A stretch of 64,000 nucleotides of DNA from Oscillospiraceae bacterium (GCA_017559185.1 JAFYSU010000014.1:1-64000), one strand, 5' to 3'. Positions 9,076-18,890 are shown, counted from the stretch's first letter. Notes: generated by a model from the letters alone, not told the origin. Numbers and translations: made by a program.

Positions 9076-9582
9076 ATGGCAGAAAACAAAAAAGTAGCGG
9101 TTATTATGGGCAGTGACAGTGACCTGCCTGTTGTTAAGGATGCAATTACAAAGCTTAAAAGCTTTGGTATTGAGGTTGAAGCAAGAGTAATGTCTGCACA
9201 CCGCACACCGCACGAGGCTTGCGAGTTTGCAAGCAATGCAAAAAAGAACGGCTTTGGTGTTATTATTGCGGCAGCAGGAAAAGCAGCTCATTTGGGCGGC
9301 GTTTTGGCAGCACACACAACACTTCCCGTTATTGGTATTCCAATTAAATCCTCCACTTTGGACGGCCTTGATGCCTTGCTGGCAACCGTGCAGATGCCAA
9401 GCGGTATTCCTGTTGCAACAGTTGCTATAAACGGTGCAGAAAATGCTGCCATTCTGGCAATACAAATGTTGGCTCTTTCCAATGCAGATTTGGCTGAAAA
9501 ATTGGAAACAATGAAAACCGATATGGCGAAAGCCGTTAATGCTAAAGATGAAAAACTTCAGCAGATGGTAGCAGAGTTGTAA
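9076..9582 (+). CDS. purE: N5-carboxyaminoimidazole ribonucleotide mutase PurE
   Basis: A 168-residue class I PurE that converts N5-CAIR to CAIR in purine synthesis. It carries '[12 protein letters not shown]' near residue 12, 'SAHRTPHEA' near 40 and the '[17 protein letters not shown]' substrate loop near 70. The start is the ATG at 9076 after AAAGGAGC; the frame is open further upstream to 8983 but that stretch is the hairpin leader. It is the first gene of the purine cluster, as in many Firmicutes. No purK is present, though N5-CAIR use would normally need one elsewhere. Confidence 0.96.
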   Translation: MAENKKVAVIMGSDSDLPVVKDAITKLKSFGIEVEARVMSAHRTPHEACEFASNAKKNGFGVIIAAAGKAAHLGGVLAAHTTLPVIGIPIKSSTLDGLDALLATVQMPSGIPVATVAINGAENAAILAIQMLALSNADLAEKLETMKTDMAKAVNAKDEKLQQMVAEL

Positions 9583-9630
9583 AAGTAAAATTTCATATAA
9601 TACAAGAAATTGCTTTAGGGGGTAAAAATC

Positions 9631-11076
9631 ATGCTTGATTTTGATAAAGTGCATGAGGAGTGCGGTGTTTTTGGTGTATATGCAAAAAGTGAACAAACCG
9701 ATGTTGTAATGAATACATATTTCGCACTGTATGCGCTTCAGCACAGAGGCCAGCAGGCTTGCGGTATTGCCGTTAACGATGACGGTGTTATAACTTGTTA
9801 TAAACAGCTTGGCTTGGTTCCGGATATTTTCACCGGTGATGTTCTTGCAAAACTTGGTACAGGTAAAATGGCAGTAGGTCATGTGCTTTACTCAAACACC
9901 GGAAGCAGCGGTGCGGTAAATGCACAGCCGTTGGTAGTGCGCCATGTAAAGGGTTCGATGTCGCTGGTAAACAACGGAAGCCTTGTAAATGCTATGGAAC
10001 TGCGTGAGCAGCTTGAAATGGACGGCTGCATTTTCCACACCACCAACGATGCGGAAGTTATTTCCTACATGATTACCCGTGCTCGTCTTAAAAGCAATTC
10101 CATTGAAGAAGCTATTGCAAAAGCTATGCCTGAGCTCAAAGGTGCATATTCCATGGTAATCATGTCCCCACAAAAGATGATTGCTGTTCGTGACCCAGAA
10201 GGTATGCGTCCTTTGTCCATTGGTACAATGCCTGACGGTTCTTATGTATTTAGTAGTGAAACCTGTGGCTTTGATACCATTGGTGCTAAATTCCTGCGCG
10301 ACCTTCGTCCGGGTGAAATAGTTGTGTGCGACGAAAACGGTCTGCGCAGCATTGATACACATTGCGGAAGAAAAGGTAAGCTTTGTGTATTTGAATTTGT
10401 ATATATCGCTCGTCCAGACTCGGTAATCGAAGGTACAAGCGTTCACGAAGCTCGTTTGCGTGCAGGTGAATTCCTTGCAATTGAACATCCTGCACAGGCA
10501 GATGTTGTTATTGGTGCTCCTGACTCCGGTGTTGACGCTGCAATTGGATTTGCCCGTCAATCCGGTATACCTTACGGCATGGGCTTCATCAAAAACCGCT
10601 ATGTAGGCAGAACCTTTATTCAGCCAACACAGGCAATGCGTGAAAATGCAGTACATATTAAACTTAATGCAATTGCATCTACCGTAAAAGACAAGCGCGT
10701 TGTTTTGATAGATGACTCCATTGTTCGCGGTACTACCTGCAAACGCACTGTTAAACTTCTTAAAGAAGCAGGTGCAAAAGAAGTTCATCTTAGAATTTCC
10801 GCACCGGCATTCACAAATCCATGTTACTTCGGTGTAGATATCGACAGCTGCGACAAGCTCATAGCATGCAGAATGACTATGGACGAAATCAAGGAATTCC
10901 TTGGAGTAGACAGCTTGGGTTACCTTAGCATAGAAAGTGTTAAAAAGCTTGCACCCGAAGCTAAATGTGACTTCTGCGTGGGCTGCTTTAACGGTGAATA
11001 TCCGGTTGAAGCACCAAAACAGCCGCAGACCTGTAAATTTGATTGCAAAATAAGCGAAAATAAAAAGAACTCTTAA
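9631..11076 (+). CDS. purF: Amidophosphoribosyltransferase PurF
   Basis: A 481-residue enzyme for the first committed purine step, PRPP plus glutamine to phosphoribosylamine. A ten-residue propeptide '[10 protein letters not shown]' precedes the nucleophile Cys11 of the glutaminase domain ('[10 protein letters not shown]'). The PRPP loop '[13 protein letters not shown]' lies near residue 355. Cysteines in 'KLCVFEFVY', 'NPCYFG' and 'CDFCVGC' fit the Fe-S-cluster form known from Bacillus. GGGGG precedes the ATG. Confidence 0.97.
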   Translation: MLDFDKVHEECGVFGVYAKSEQTDVVMNTYFALYALQHRGQQACGIAVNDDGVITCYKQLGLVPDIFTGDVLAKLGTGKMAVGHVLYSNTGSSGAVNAQPLVVRHVKGSMSLVNNGSLVNAMELREQLEMDGCIFHTTNDAEVISYMITRARLKSNSIEEAIAKAMPELKGAYSMVIMSPQKMIAVRDPEGMRPLSIGTMPDGSYVFSSETCGFDTIGAKFLRDLRPGEIVVCDENGLRSIDTHCGRKGKLCVFEFVYIARPDSVIEGTSVHEARLRAGEFLAIEHPAQADVVIGAPDSGVDAAIGFARQSGIPYGMGFIKNRYVGRTFIQPTQAMRENAVHIKLNAIASTVKDKRVVLIDDSIVRGTTCKRTVKLLKEAGAKEVHLRISAPAFTNPCYFGVDIDSCDKLIACRMTMDEIKEFLGVDSLGYLSIESVKKLAPEAKCDFCVGCFNGEYPVEAPKQPQTCKFDCKISENKKNS

Positions 11077-11092
11077 TAACGGAGGAAGACAA

Positions 11093-12130
11093 ATGGAAAA
11101 AAGTTTCAGCGAAAGCTACAAAGCAGCGGGCGTTGATGTAACAGCCGGCTACAAAGCAGTAGAATTGATGAAAGAACATGTTGCCAGAACTGCGGTTAAG
11201 GGTGTAATGTCATCCATTGGGGGATTTGGTGGTTTGTTCAGCCTTGACCTTGAAGGCATCCAGAAGCCTGTACTGGTAAGCGGTACAGACGGTGTTGGTA
11301 CAAAACTGCGTATTGCATTTTTGACAGGCAAACATGATACAGTTGGTATTGACTGTGTTGCAATGTGTGTAAACGATATTATTTGCTGTGGTGCAAAACC
11401 ACTTATTTTCCTCGACTACCTTGCAGTAGGCAAAAACTATCCTGAAAGAGTTGCAAACATAGTAAAAGGTGTTGCAGACGGCTGTGTTCAGGGCGGATGT
11501 GCATTGGTAGGCGGTGAAACCGCAGAAATGCCGGGCTTCTATCCTGAAGATGAATACGACCTTGCGGGATTTTCGGTAGGTGTTGTTGACAGAGACAAAA
11601 TCATCGACCCTGCAAATGTTCGTCCCGGGGATGTTATTATCGGTTTGGCTTCCAGCGGTGTTCATTCCAATGGTTTCTCGCTGGTTAGAAAAGTATTCGA
11701 TGTAGAAAACACCGACCTTAACGCATATAACGAAAAACTGGGTTGCTCTTTGGGCGAAGCACTGCTCACTCCAACCAGAATTTATGTTAAACCTATCCTT
11801 AAACTCATGGAAGAAGTAAGCATTAAAGCTATTTCCCATGTAACAGGCGGCGGTTTCTACGAAAACATTCCAAGAGCACTTAACGAAAACACAAAAGCTG
11901 TTATCGACAAGAGCAAGGTTGATGTTCTTCCTATTTTCAAACTCATTCAGGAACAGGGCAATATTCCTGAAAGAGATATGTTCAACACATTCAACATGGG
12001 TGTTGGTATGTGCGTAATCGTTGCAAAAGAAGATGCTGAAAAAGCAGTTGCTATCCTTACCGAAGCAGGTGAAAAAGCTACCGTTATCGGTGAAATTAAG
12101 GAAGGCGAAAAGGGTGTGGAATTATGCTGA
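11093..12130 (+). CDS. purM: Phosphoribosylformylglycinamidine cyclo-ligase PurM
   Basis: A 345-residue ATP-dependent enzyme making AIR from FGAM. It shows '[16 protein letters not shown]' at the N-terminus, '[15 protein letters not shown]' near 61, '[18 protein letters not shown]' near 85 and '[15 protein letters not shown]' near 247. It follows purF by 16 bases with a GGAGG ribosome site and overlaps the start of purN by seven bases. Confidence 0.97.
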   Translation: MEKSFSESYKAAGVDVTAGYKAVELMKEHVARTAVKGVMSSIGGFGGLFSLDLEGIQKPVLVSGTDGVGTKLRIAFLTGKHDTVGIDCVAMCVNDIICCGAKPLIFLDYLAVGKNYPERVANIVKGVADGCVQGGCALVGGETAEMPGFYPEDEYDLAGFSVGVVDRDKIIDPANVRPGDVIIGLASSGVHSNGFSLVRKVFDVENTDLNAYNEKLGCSLGEALLTPTRIYVKPILKLMEEVSIKAISHVTGGGFYENIPRALNENTKAVIDKSKVDVLPIFKLIQEQGNIPERDMFNTFNMGVGMCVIVAKEDAEKAVAILTEAGEKATVIGEIKEGEKGVELC

Positions 12131-12726
12131 ACATAGCTGTGCTGGTGTCCGGAGGCGGAACAAACCTGCAGGCTATCATTGATGCAAGCGAAAGAGGCGA
12201 AATACCACTCGGTCGCTTGGCCTTGGTGCTCAGCTCGTCACCTAAAGCATATGCATTGGAGCGTGCGGCAAAGCACGGTATTCCATCCGAGGTGGTAAAC
12301 CGCAAGGAATGTGCCGACCGTGCCGAATTCGACTCCAAGCTGTTGGCAGCGCTTGAAAAACATAACATAGACATCATTGTTCTGGCAGGATTTATGTGTA
12401 TCTTGAGCAAAGATTTTACAGATAAATACCCAAACAGAATAATAAATGTTCATCCAAGCCTTATACCATCTTTCTGCGGTGATGGATTTTATGGTCTTAA
12501 GGTTCATGAAGCAGCATTGGAATATGGCGTAAAGGTTACCGGTGCAACAGTTCATTTTGTTAATGAAGTGTGCGACGGCGGACAGATAATAATGCAGAAA
12601 GCAGTTGACATTTTGGAAGGTGACACTCCCGAAATACTGCAAAAGCGTGTTATGGAGCAGGCTGAATGGATAATTCTGCCTAAATCGCTGGCAATGCTTT
12701 GCGAAAAATATTCCCAAGAAAAATAA
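12124..12726 (+). CDS. purN: Phosphoribosylglycinamide formyltransferase PurN
   Basis: A 200-residue, 10-formyl-THF-dependent GAR transformylase. '[17 protein letters not shown]' starts the fold, and the active-site signature '[13 protein letters not shown]' and '[13 protein letters not shown]' carry the catalytic Asn, His and Asp. The ATG lies inside the last codons of purM, suggesting translational coupling. Confidence 0.97.
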   Translation: MLNIAVLVSGGGTNLQAIIDASERGEIPLGRLALVLSSSPKAYALERAAKHGIPSEVVNRKECADRAEFDSKLLAALEKHNIDIIVLAGFMCILSKDFTDKYPNRIINVHPSLIPSFCGDGFYGLKVHEAALEYGVKVTGATVHFVNEVCDGGQIIMQKAVDILEGDTPEILQKRVMEQAEWIILPKSLAMLCEKYSQEK

Positions 12727-12775
12727 TAAATAGGAAGATTTTTGCACAGAATTATTGGATATGCTTGCTTTGCCC

Positions 12776-12804
12776 TTGTGAAAAATATCCAAATCTGATA
12801 TGAT
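12776..12804 (+). promoter_or_regulatory. Internal promoter before the IMP cyclohydrolase gene
   Basis: TTGTGA (12776-12781), 17 bases, TATGAT (12799-12804). It lies in the 169-base gap after purN and could let the last steps of purine synthesis be made separately. Confidence 0.6.
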
Positions 12805-12895
12805 AATAAAAATGGGAATCCGTACAGGATATAATCTGTGGGATACTCCTGAATATAGTTTTAATAATTTTCAAATAGCAAAGGAGTAAATGACT

Positions 12896-13600
12896 ATGGA
12901 ATTGCTGAATATTGCACAGGAACTTCAGGGAAATTCTTATCCGGGGCGTGGTATCATTCTTGGCAGAAGCGAAGATGGTGACAGCGCGGTTGTAGCATAC
13001 TTTATTATGGGACGCAGCGAAAACAGCCGTAACCGTGTATTTGTAGAAAATCGCAGCGGACTTAAAACCGAAGCGTTTGACCCATCCAAACTGGTGGACC
13101 CTTCCCTCATTATTTACTCCCCAGTGCGTGTGTTTGACAATACCACTATCGTAACAAACGGTAACCAGACCGATACAATTTACGACTTCATGGAAGAAGG
13201 CAGAACATTCGAAGATGCTTTGCGCACTCGTACATTCGAACCTGACTATCCAAACTTCACACCTCGTATTTCCGGTGCTATTACAGGTTTTGATTATAAG
13301 CTGTCCATCCTTAAAAGTGCGGAAGGCAATCCAAACTCTGTAAGACGCTTCTTCTATGAATACAGCAATCCGCTTCCAGGTCAGGGTCACTTCCTGCACA
13401 CTTACAGAGAAGACGGTTCTCCAATTCCATCCTTTGAGGGTGAACCAAAACCAATCGCAATCAAAGGCGATATTGACCAGTTTACCGACCTTCTGTGGTA
13501 CAACCTGAACGAAGAAAACAAAGTTTCCTTGTTTGTTCGTTACATCAACATGAAAAACGGTGTTATTACAAACCGCATTAAAAACAAACATCAGAAATAA
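12896..13600 (+). CDS. IMP cyclohydrolase, PurO-like
   Basis: A 234-residue protein of the archaeal-type IMP cyclohydrolase family (PurO fold), catalysing the last ring closure, FAICAR to IMP. It has 'YPGRGIILGRSEDGDSAVVAY' (read from residue 16; first part 'YPGRGIILG'), 'YFIMGRSENSRNRVF' and 'FTPRISGAITG', which suit this family. It replaces the N-terminal cyclohydrolase domain of the usual bifunctional PurH, and the separate transformylase gene follows directly. I place the start at 12896, nine bases after AAGGAG; the earlier ATG at 12890 is too close to it. Confidence 0.9.
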   Translation: MELLNIAQELQGNSYPGRGIILGRSEDGDSAVVAYFIMGRSENSRNRVFVENRSGLKTEAFDPSKLVDPSLIIYSPVRVFDNTTIVTNGNQTDTIYDFMEEGRTFEDALRTRTFEPDYPNFTPRISGAITGFDYKLSILKSAEGNPNSVRRFFYEYSNPLPGQGHFLHTYREDGSPIPSFEGEPKPIAIKGDIDQFTDLLWYNLNEENKVSLFVRYINMKNGVITNRIKNKHQK

Positions 13601-13653
13601 TTAAGACATCTTGAGTTTAAGGATATTGGGATTTTTAGGAGGATAATGCAAAT

Positions 13654-14829
13654 ATGGCAACAGAGCTTGAACTGAAATATGGCTGTAATCCAAACCAGAA
13701 GCCTGCAAAGCTTTTTATGAAGCAGGGCGAGCTTCCAATCGAAGTGCTGAACGGCCGTCCGGGTTACATTAACTTTATGGACGCATTCAACAGCTGGCAG
13801 CTTGTTAAAGAGCTTAAACAGGCAACAGGTTTGCCTGCGGCAGCTTCCTTTAAACATGTTAGCCCGGCAGGTGCTGCGGTTGGAACTCCTTTGAGCGATA
13901 CACTCAAAAAGATTTACTTTGTTGATGATTTGGAGCTTTCTCCTATTGCATGTGCGTATGCAAAAGCAAGAGGTGCAGACCGCATGTCATCCTACGGTGA
14001 CTGGGTTGCTTTGTCCGATACTTGTGACGAGCAGACTGCAACACTTTTGGCAAGAGAGGTTTCCGACGGTGTTATTGCTCCTGATTACACAGAAAAAGCT
14101 CTGGAAATCCTGAAAACCAAACGCAAAGGTACTTACAATGTAGTTAAAATTGACCCTAACTACACACCTGCTCCAATTGAGCATAAAGATGTTTACGGTA
14201 TTACCTTTGAACAGGGAAGAAACGAACTTAAAATTGATGATACCCTGTTTGCAAACATGGTTACCGAAAACAAAAATATTCCTGATGCAGCTAAAATTGA
14301 CCTGATTATCTCGTTGATTACATTAAAATATACACAGTCCAACTCTGTGTGCTATGTTAAAGATGGTCAGGCAATCGGTATTGGTGCAGGTCAGCAGTCT
14401 CGTATTCACTGCACTCGTCTTGCAGGTAATAAAGCTGACAACTGGTTCCTGCGTCAGCATCCAAAGGTAATGGCTCTTCCTTTCAAAAAGGATATCCGTC
14501 GCCCAGATCGTGACAACACAATTGATGTTTACATCTCCGACGATTACATGGATGTTTTGGCAGACGGTGCATGGCAGGAAATGTTTGAAACTTGTCCTGA
14601 ACCACTGACAAGGGAAGAAAAACGCGCATGGCTTGATACACTTACAGGTGTTGCACTTGGTTCGGATGCATTCTTCCCATTTGGTGATAATATCGAGCGT
14701 GCAAAACGCAGCGGTGTATGCTACATTGCACAGCCGGGTGGCTCCATTCGTGATGACCATGTTATCATGACCTGCAATAAGTACAATATGGCAATGGCAT
14801 TTACAGGAATTCGTTTGTTCCATCACTAA
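13654..14829 (+). CDS. AICAR formyltransferase (stand-alone, PurH C-terminal type)
   Basis: A 391-residue phosphoribosylaminoimidazolecarboxamide formyltransferase. It corresponds to the transformylase part of PurH, with 'LELKYGCNPNQKPAKL', 'SFKHVSPAGAAVG' (the Lys-His catalytic region), 'IGIGAGQQSRIHC' and a C-terminal 'CYIAQPGGSIRDD'. There is no N-terminal methylglyoxal-synthase-like cyclohydrolase domain; that job falls to the PurO-like protein one gene upstream. AGGAGG precedes the ATG. Confidence 0.95.
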   Translation: MATELELKYGCNPNQKPAKLFMKQGELPIEVLNGRPGYINFMDAFNSWQLVKELKQATGLPAAASFKHVSPAGAAVGTPLSDTLKKIYFVDDLELSPIACAYAKARGADRMSSYGDWVALSDTCDEQTATLLAREVSDGVIAPDYTEKALEILKTKRKGTYNVVKIDPNYTPAPIEHKDVYGITFEQGRNELKIDDTLFANMVTENKNIPDAAKIDLIISLITLKYTQSNSVCYVKDGQAIGIGAGQQSRIHCTRLAGNKADNWFLRQHPKVMALPFKKDIRRPDRDNTIDVYISDDYMDVLADGAWQEMFETCPEPLTREEKRAWLDTLTGVALGSDAFFPFGDNIERAKRSGVCYIAQPGGSIRDDHVIMTCNKYNMAMAFTGIRLFHH

Positions 14830-14852
14830 TAAATTTGCCAAAATAAAAATCG

Positions 14853-14884
14853 GACAGGCGGGAGCTTTTCTTCGCCTGTCTGTT
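14853..14884 (+). terminator. Hairpin between the transformylase gene and purD
   Basis: Stem GACAGGCG / CGCCTGTC (14853-14860, 14873-14880) with 12-base loop, followed by TGTTT. A weak terminator or processing hairpin within the purine cluster. Confidence 0.5.
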
Positions 14885-14921
14885 TCGTATATAATGCTTT
14901 TGTGTTAAGGAGGAAGTTGTT

Positions 14922-16190
14922 TTGAAAATTTTAGTTGTTGGTTCCGGCGGACGCGAACATGCATTGGTTCGTGCAATCAAAAAAAGCTCCAAAGTTGAAA
15001 AAATTTACTGCTGTCCGGGCAACGGTGGTATTTCTGCCGATGCCGAATGTGTGAACATAAAAGCTACCGATATTGATGCAATGGTAGAGTTTGCAGTTAA
15101 AGAAAAAATTGACCTTGCTGTTGTTGCACCGGATGACCCACTGGCAATGGGCATGGTAGACCGCATGAACGAAAAAGGTATAATGACATTCGGTCCTCGT
15201 CAGAATGCGGCTGTAATCGAAAGCAGCAAGGTGTTTTCCAAAAATCTTATGAAGGATTTTGGAATTCCAACCGCTTCGTATGAGGTTATTGACAATGCCG
15301 AAGCTGCAATAGCTTACATTGAAAAACAAAATAAATTCCCTGTTGTAATTAAAGCTGATGGTCTTGCATTGGGTAAAGGTGTTATTATTGCCGAAACCAT
15401 GCAGGAAGCAAAAGACGGCATTAATTCGATTATGGAAGATAAAATCTTTGGTGCAAGCGGCAACAAGGTGGTTATCGAAGAATTCATGACAGGCCCCGAA
15501 GTTTCGGTACTTGCTTTTACCGATGGTAAAACAGTAAAACCAATGGTTTCATCCATGGACCACAAGCGTGCTTACGATGGCGACAAAGGCCCAAACACCG
15601 GTGGTATGGGTACTATTGCACCAAACCCTTACTATACATCTGAAGTAGCAAAACAGTGCATGGACGAAATCTTCTTGCCAACCATTCGTGCTATGGAAAA
15701 ACTTGGCCGTCCGTTCAAGGGCTGCCTGTATTTCGGTTTGATGATAACCCCAAACGGCCCAAGAGTTATCGAGTACAACTGCCGTTTTGGTGACCCTGAA
15801 ACACAGGTAGTGCTTCCACTGCTTAAAACTGACTTGGTTGATATTATGCTGGCTATCTACGAAGAACGCCTGCATGAACTGGACATTGAATGGCATGACG
15901 GCGGGGCTGCTTGCGTTATCATGGCAAGCGGCGGATACCCGGGTTCATACCCAAAAGGTTTGCCAATTTCCGGTTTGAATGAAAACGGTCAGCTTGAGCT
16001 TGCGGATGTAACTGTATATCACGCAGGCACTAAAAAGGAAGATGGTTCCTACCTTACAAACGGCGGACGCGTTATGGGCGTTACTGCTGTTGGCAGCGAC
16101 AAAGCAGACGCTTTGCGCAAAGCTTACGATGCAGTAGGTAAGATAAGCTTTGAAAACGCACACTTCCGTAAGGATATAGGAACAAAATAA
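14922..16190 (+). CDS. purD: Phosphoribosylamine-glycine ligase PurD
   Basis: A 422-residue ATP-grasp enzyme making GAR. 'KILVVGSGGREHALVRAI' opens the protein; 'KADGLALGKGVIIAE' (near 145), 'DHKRAYDGDKGPNTGGMG' (near 212) and 'EYNCRFGDPETQ' (near 285) mark the ATP-grasp site. Start is TTG with AAGGAGG about nine bases before. It is the last purine gene here; purC, purQ, purS, purL and purB are not in the window. Confidence 0.97.
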   Translation: MKILVVGSGGREHALVRAIKKSSKVEKIYCCPGNGGISADAECVNIKATDIDAMVEFAVKEKIDLAVVAPDDPLAMGMVDRMNEKGIMTFGPRQNAAVIESSKVFSKNLMKDFGIPTASYEVIDNAEAAIAYIEKQNKFPVVIKADGLALGKGVIIAETMQEAKDGINSIMEDKIFGASGNKVVIEEFMTGPEVSVLAFTDGKTVKPMVSSMDHKRAYDGDKGPNTGGMGTIAPNPYYTSEVAKQCMDEIFLPTIRAMEKLGRPFKGCLYFGLMITPNGPRVIEYNCRFGDPETQVVLPLLKTDLVDIMLAIYEERLHELDIEWHDGGAACVIMASGGYPGSYPKGLPISGLNENGQLELADVTVYHAGTKKEDGSYLTNGGRVMGVTAVGSDKADALRKAYDAVGKISFENAHFRKDIGTK

Positions 16191-16206
16191 AAGGTATAAT
16201 ATTAAA

Positions 16207-16240
16207 GCTCCCTGTTCATACTTTGGGTATGACAGGGGGC
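16207..16240 (+). terminator. Hairpin after purD that includes the next gene's ribosome site
   Basis: CCCTGT-T-CATAC (16210-16221) pairs with GTATGACAGGG with one bulged T; GC pairs close it outside. It is followed by GTTTATTTT. The 3' arm ends AGGGGGC, which is also the only ribosome site for the TTG at 16248, so folding would both favour termination and hide that site. Confidence 0.6.
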
Positions 16241-16247
16241 GTTTATT

Positions 16248-17858
16248 TTGGCTAAAAGAACAGCAGCACTTTATGCATTTACGATATTTATGTTTACTTT
16301 GATTTTGGTTAGGATATACACGATAACAGCAAGTGATTATCTTACACAAGTTGCAAACAGACAGAGCAGTTACACACTAAACATAACAACTACACGCGGT
16401 CAGATATATGACAGGAATTTCATACCACTAACCAACAGCAGTTTTGAGTATGTGGCGGCGGTAATGCCATGTAAGGAAGCAATGAACGCCATAGCCCAAA
16501 ATGTAAAAGGTGAAGAACGCACAGCCGCATTTGAGCAGATGCGATATGGAACGCCTTTTTTAATGAAGCTGCGCCGAGGAAACATATATTCAAGAGGAAT
16601 AGATGTATTTAAGGTAAGCAGTCGTTACGATGAGCAGCAGCCTGCTGTCCATCTTGTAGGGTATCTTGACGGATGGAGCGGTGAAGGTATACGAGGAATT
16701 GAAAAGGCTTTTGAAAAGGAGCTTTCACAGGTGGGGGAAACGGTAAGTGCAACTTACGCAGTGGATGTATTTAAAAGACCTATGCCGGGTGAAACAGCCG
16801 AAATAAAAGGGGACAGTATTCCGCCCAAGGCGGGGGTTGTGCTTACTCTGGATAAAAATATTCAATTGGCGGTACAGGCAGCAGCGGAGAACATAAAAGA
16901 AGGTGCGGCTGTTGTTATGGATGTAAAAAGCGGTGATATACTTGCTGCTGTAAGCAAGCCAAGCTTTTCACCGTACGATTTGGAAAAAGCACTTTCGGCA
17001 GAGGGTGAACCGCTTTTTAACAGGGTGCTTGGGGCATATAATGTAGGTTCTACATTTAAATTGGCTGTTGCCGCAGCCGCATTGAAGCAAGGGGTATCAC
17101 CAAGCTTTTCATATTGCTGTCAGGGAGAAATTGAGGTTGACGGTATAAAGTTTTCTTGTCATAACAAAGATGGTCATGGTTGGGTTAACATGAAAACAGC
17201 AATCGAGCAGTCATGCAACCCGTATTTTATTCGTCTTTGTCGGGAAATTGAGCCCGAAAACCTGCTTGCAGTTGTGAATGGCTTGGGATTTGGGCGTTCG
17301 TGCAGCTTGGCGGACGGAATAACTGCGGAAAGCGGTAGCTTGTATACAGTCAATGAACTTGAAAATGCAGCAAACCGTGCCAATTTTTCATTTGGACAAG
17401 GGGTGCTTACAGCCACTCCTTTGCAGATAGCACAGATGGTAAGCTGTATTGCAAATGGCGGATATGATGTTACACCCCGTCTGGTAAGGGGGTGGAGTGA
17501 TAACGGTTTAGACATAACTGATGAGGTCACATTTGCACACAACCGCATTATAGAAACTGCCCATGCCGACCTTTTGAAAAATTACATGATAAATGTTGTT
17601 GAAAACGGCAGCGGACAAAAAGGAAAACCAAATAATGGAGGTGCAGGAGGAAAAACCGCATCGGCACAAACGGGGCAATATAATGAAAACGGAGAAGAAA
17701 AAATTGAAGCATGGTTTGCAGGTTTTTACCCTGCCGACATACCCAAATATGCAATAGTAATATTTGTTGAAGGCGGGAAATACGGAGGCAATGTGGCCTC
17801 GCCAATTTTTAAAGATGTTGCAGACCGTATAGCTTTATTGGAAAACAAGGTAAAATAA
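16248..17858 (+). CDS. Class B penicillin-binding protein (PBP2/FtsI type transpeptidase)
   Basis: A 536-residue peptidoglycan transpeptidase anchored by one N-terminal helix (about 6-25). The pedestal region follows, then the transpeptidase domain: S-T-F-K with the catalytic serine near 268, S-C-N near 322, and the third motif, normally K-T-G, read here as K-T-A near 469 ('GGKTASAQTGQYNENGEE', shown in part). There is no glycosyltransferase domain and no PASTA repeat. Start TTG uses a ribosome site buried in the upstream hairpin. The DivIVA-like gene downstream fits a cell-wall growth role. Confidence 0.9.
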   Translation: MAKRTAALYAFTIFMFTLILVRIYTITASDYLTQVANRQSSYTLNITTTRGQIYDRNFIPLTNSSFEYVAAVMPCKEAMNAIAQNVKGEERTAAFEQMRYGTPFLMKLRRGNIYSRGIDVFKVSSRYDEQQPAVHLVGYLDGWSGEGIRGIEKAFEKELSQVGETVSATYAVDVFKRPMPGETAEIKGDSIPPKAGVVLTLDKNIQLAVQAAAENIKEGAAVVMDVKSGDILAAVSKPSFSPYDLEKALSAEGEPLFNRVLGAYNVGSTFKLAVAAAALKQGVSPSFSYCCQGEIEVDGIKFSCHNKDGHGWVNMKTAIEQSCNPYFIRLCREIEPENLLAVVNGLGFGRSCSLADGITAESGSLYTVNELENAANRANFSFGQGVLTATPLQIAQMVSCIANGGYDVTPRLVRGWSDNGLDITDEVTFAHNRIIETAHADLLKNYMINVVENGSGQKGKPNNGGAGGKTASAQTGQYNENGEEKIEAWFAGFYPADIPKYAIVIFVEGGKYGGNVASPIFKDVADRIALLENKVK

Positions 17859-17877
17859 ACGATGCCGACGGCAGGAT

Positions 17878-17906
17878 TTGTCTTTTCCTGTCGTCGATGT
17901 TATAAT
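17878..17906 (+). promoter_or_regulatory. Promoter before the DivIVA-like gene
   Basis: TTGTCT (17878-17883), 17 bases, TATAAT (17901-17906). The same stretch forms a hairpin GACGGCAGGA / TCCTGTCGTC with one G-U pair that may terminate the PBP transcript. Confidence 0.65.
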
Positions 17907-17971
17907 GTTTAATATCAGTACAGATTTCGGCAGGGTAAGCCTTGTTTGAAAGTGCGGAAGGAGAAATTCGG

Positions 17972-18715
17972 GTGGAAGAAAAGGGTATTTTTAAGACGGC
18001 TGTAGTTGGCGGATTTGAGCGTCAATCGGTGCTGACATACATAAAAAACTTGACAGATAAGGCTGAGGCAAAGGAAAAGGAGCTTACTCAGGAGTTGTGG
18101 GAAAGTACACAGCGAACCGATGAACTTATAGCTCTTACAAAAGAGCTTCAGGAAAGACTGGCTAAAGCGGAAAGCGAAAGCTTAAAGGAAAAACAGCGTT
18201 CCGAGCGTTTGAGCTGTGACTTCAGCCGCGTTTTGCTGGAAGCTAAAAAACACCAAGAACAGGCAGAAAAATTGAGTAAAGAGCTTTCTGTTAGAAGCGA
18301 GTTGGCGAGCAACCTTAAAAAAGAAAACGAACAGCTTTTGCAGAAAAGCAAAAAATACGATGAAAGTGCCATGCAGCTGGGGGCAGTAATGCTTGATGCG
18401 CAAAAAAAAGCAGATGCACTTTTAAGCGAAGCACAAAAGGAAGCTGAGCAAATAAAATTTGAAGCACAGCGATATGTAGACGAAGCTAAGGCAGAAGCAC
18501 AAAAAATTATTAATGAAGCCAATGACGCAGTAAAATCAACCTTTGAAACAGTAAACGACCTACAAAGCTCGTATGATGAATTTAGGGAACGCTTTATGGG
18601 AACTATAAGAGTTGCTGTTGATATGCTTGATAAGGTTGACGACGCTTTTGAACACTGCAAGCAAACTGCTGCAAATGGAAAAAAACCTCACCACACACGC
18701 GAAGAAAACGGCTGA
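17972..18715 (+). CDS. DivIVA-like coiled-coil protein
   Basis: About 247 residues, hydrophilic and almost wholly coiled coil. The N-terminus 'KGIFKTAVVGGFERQSVLTYI' resembles the membrane-binding start of DivIVA/GpsB proteins, followed by long Glu/Lys/Ala heptads with an 'EAQKEAEQIKFEAQRYVDEA'-type segment around 155-185. Such proteins mark curved membrane and guide wall synthesis; the class B PBP just upstream fits. The GTG at 17972 has AAGGAG eight bases before; an open frame from 17942 lacks a site. The frame stays open for 42 codons past its TGA (see the next entry). Confidence 0.75.
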   Translation: MEEKGIFKTAVVGGFERQSVLTYIKNLTDKAEAKEKELTQELWESTQRTDELIALTKELQERLAKAESESLKEKQRSERLSCDFSRVLLEAKKHQEQAEKLSKELSVRSELASNLKKENEQLLQKSKKYDESAMQLGAVMLDAQKKADALLSEAQKEAEQIKFEAQRYVDEAKAEAQKIINEANDAVKSTFETVNDLQSSYDEFRERFMGTIRVAVDMLDKVDDAFEHCKQTAANGKKPHHTREENG

Positions 18716-18844
18716 AGGGAAAACGGCAGTGGTGATGGTTACGCAGAAAAAAGAAAACTTTTAAAGAAGCATCACACCAGAAGCCGCCGGACCTCCGGAC
18801 AGCACACATGGTTTGATAAAATTAAAGAATGTTTTATCAAGTAA
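18716..18844 (+). other. In-frame open tail after the DivIVA-like stop codon
   Basis: After the TGA at 18713-18715 the same frame reads 42 more codons to TAA at 18842-18844, ending with an amphipathic, protein-like 'TWFDKIKECFIK'. It could be a former C-terminus cut off by a recent nonsense change, a readthrough extension, or chance (an open run of this length is not rare). No separate gene is evident here. Confidence 0.3.
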
Positions 18845-18855
18845 ATAAGATATAC

Positions 18856-18890
18856 AAAAAGGTCTTGATGAAAATCATCAAGACCTTTTT
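18856..18890. terminator. Bidirectional terminator between convergent genes
   Basis: A perfect 15-bp stem (18856-18870 with 18876-18890) bounded by AAAAA on the left and TTTTT on the right, serving the DivIVA-like gene on plus and psd on minus. Confidence 0.93.
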
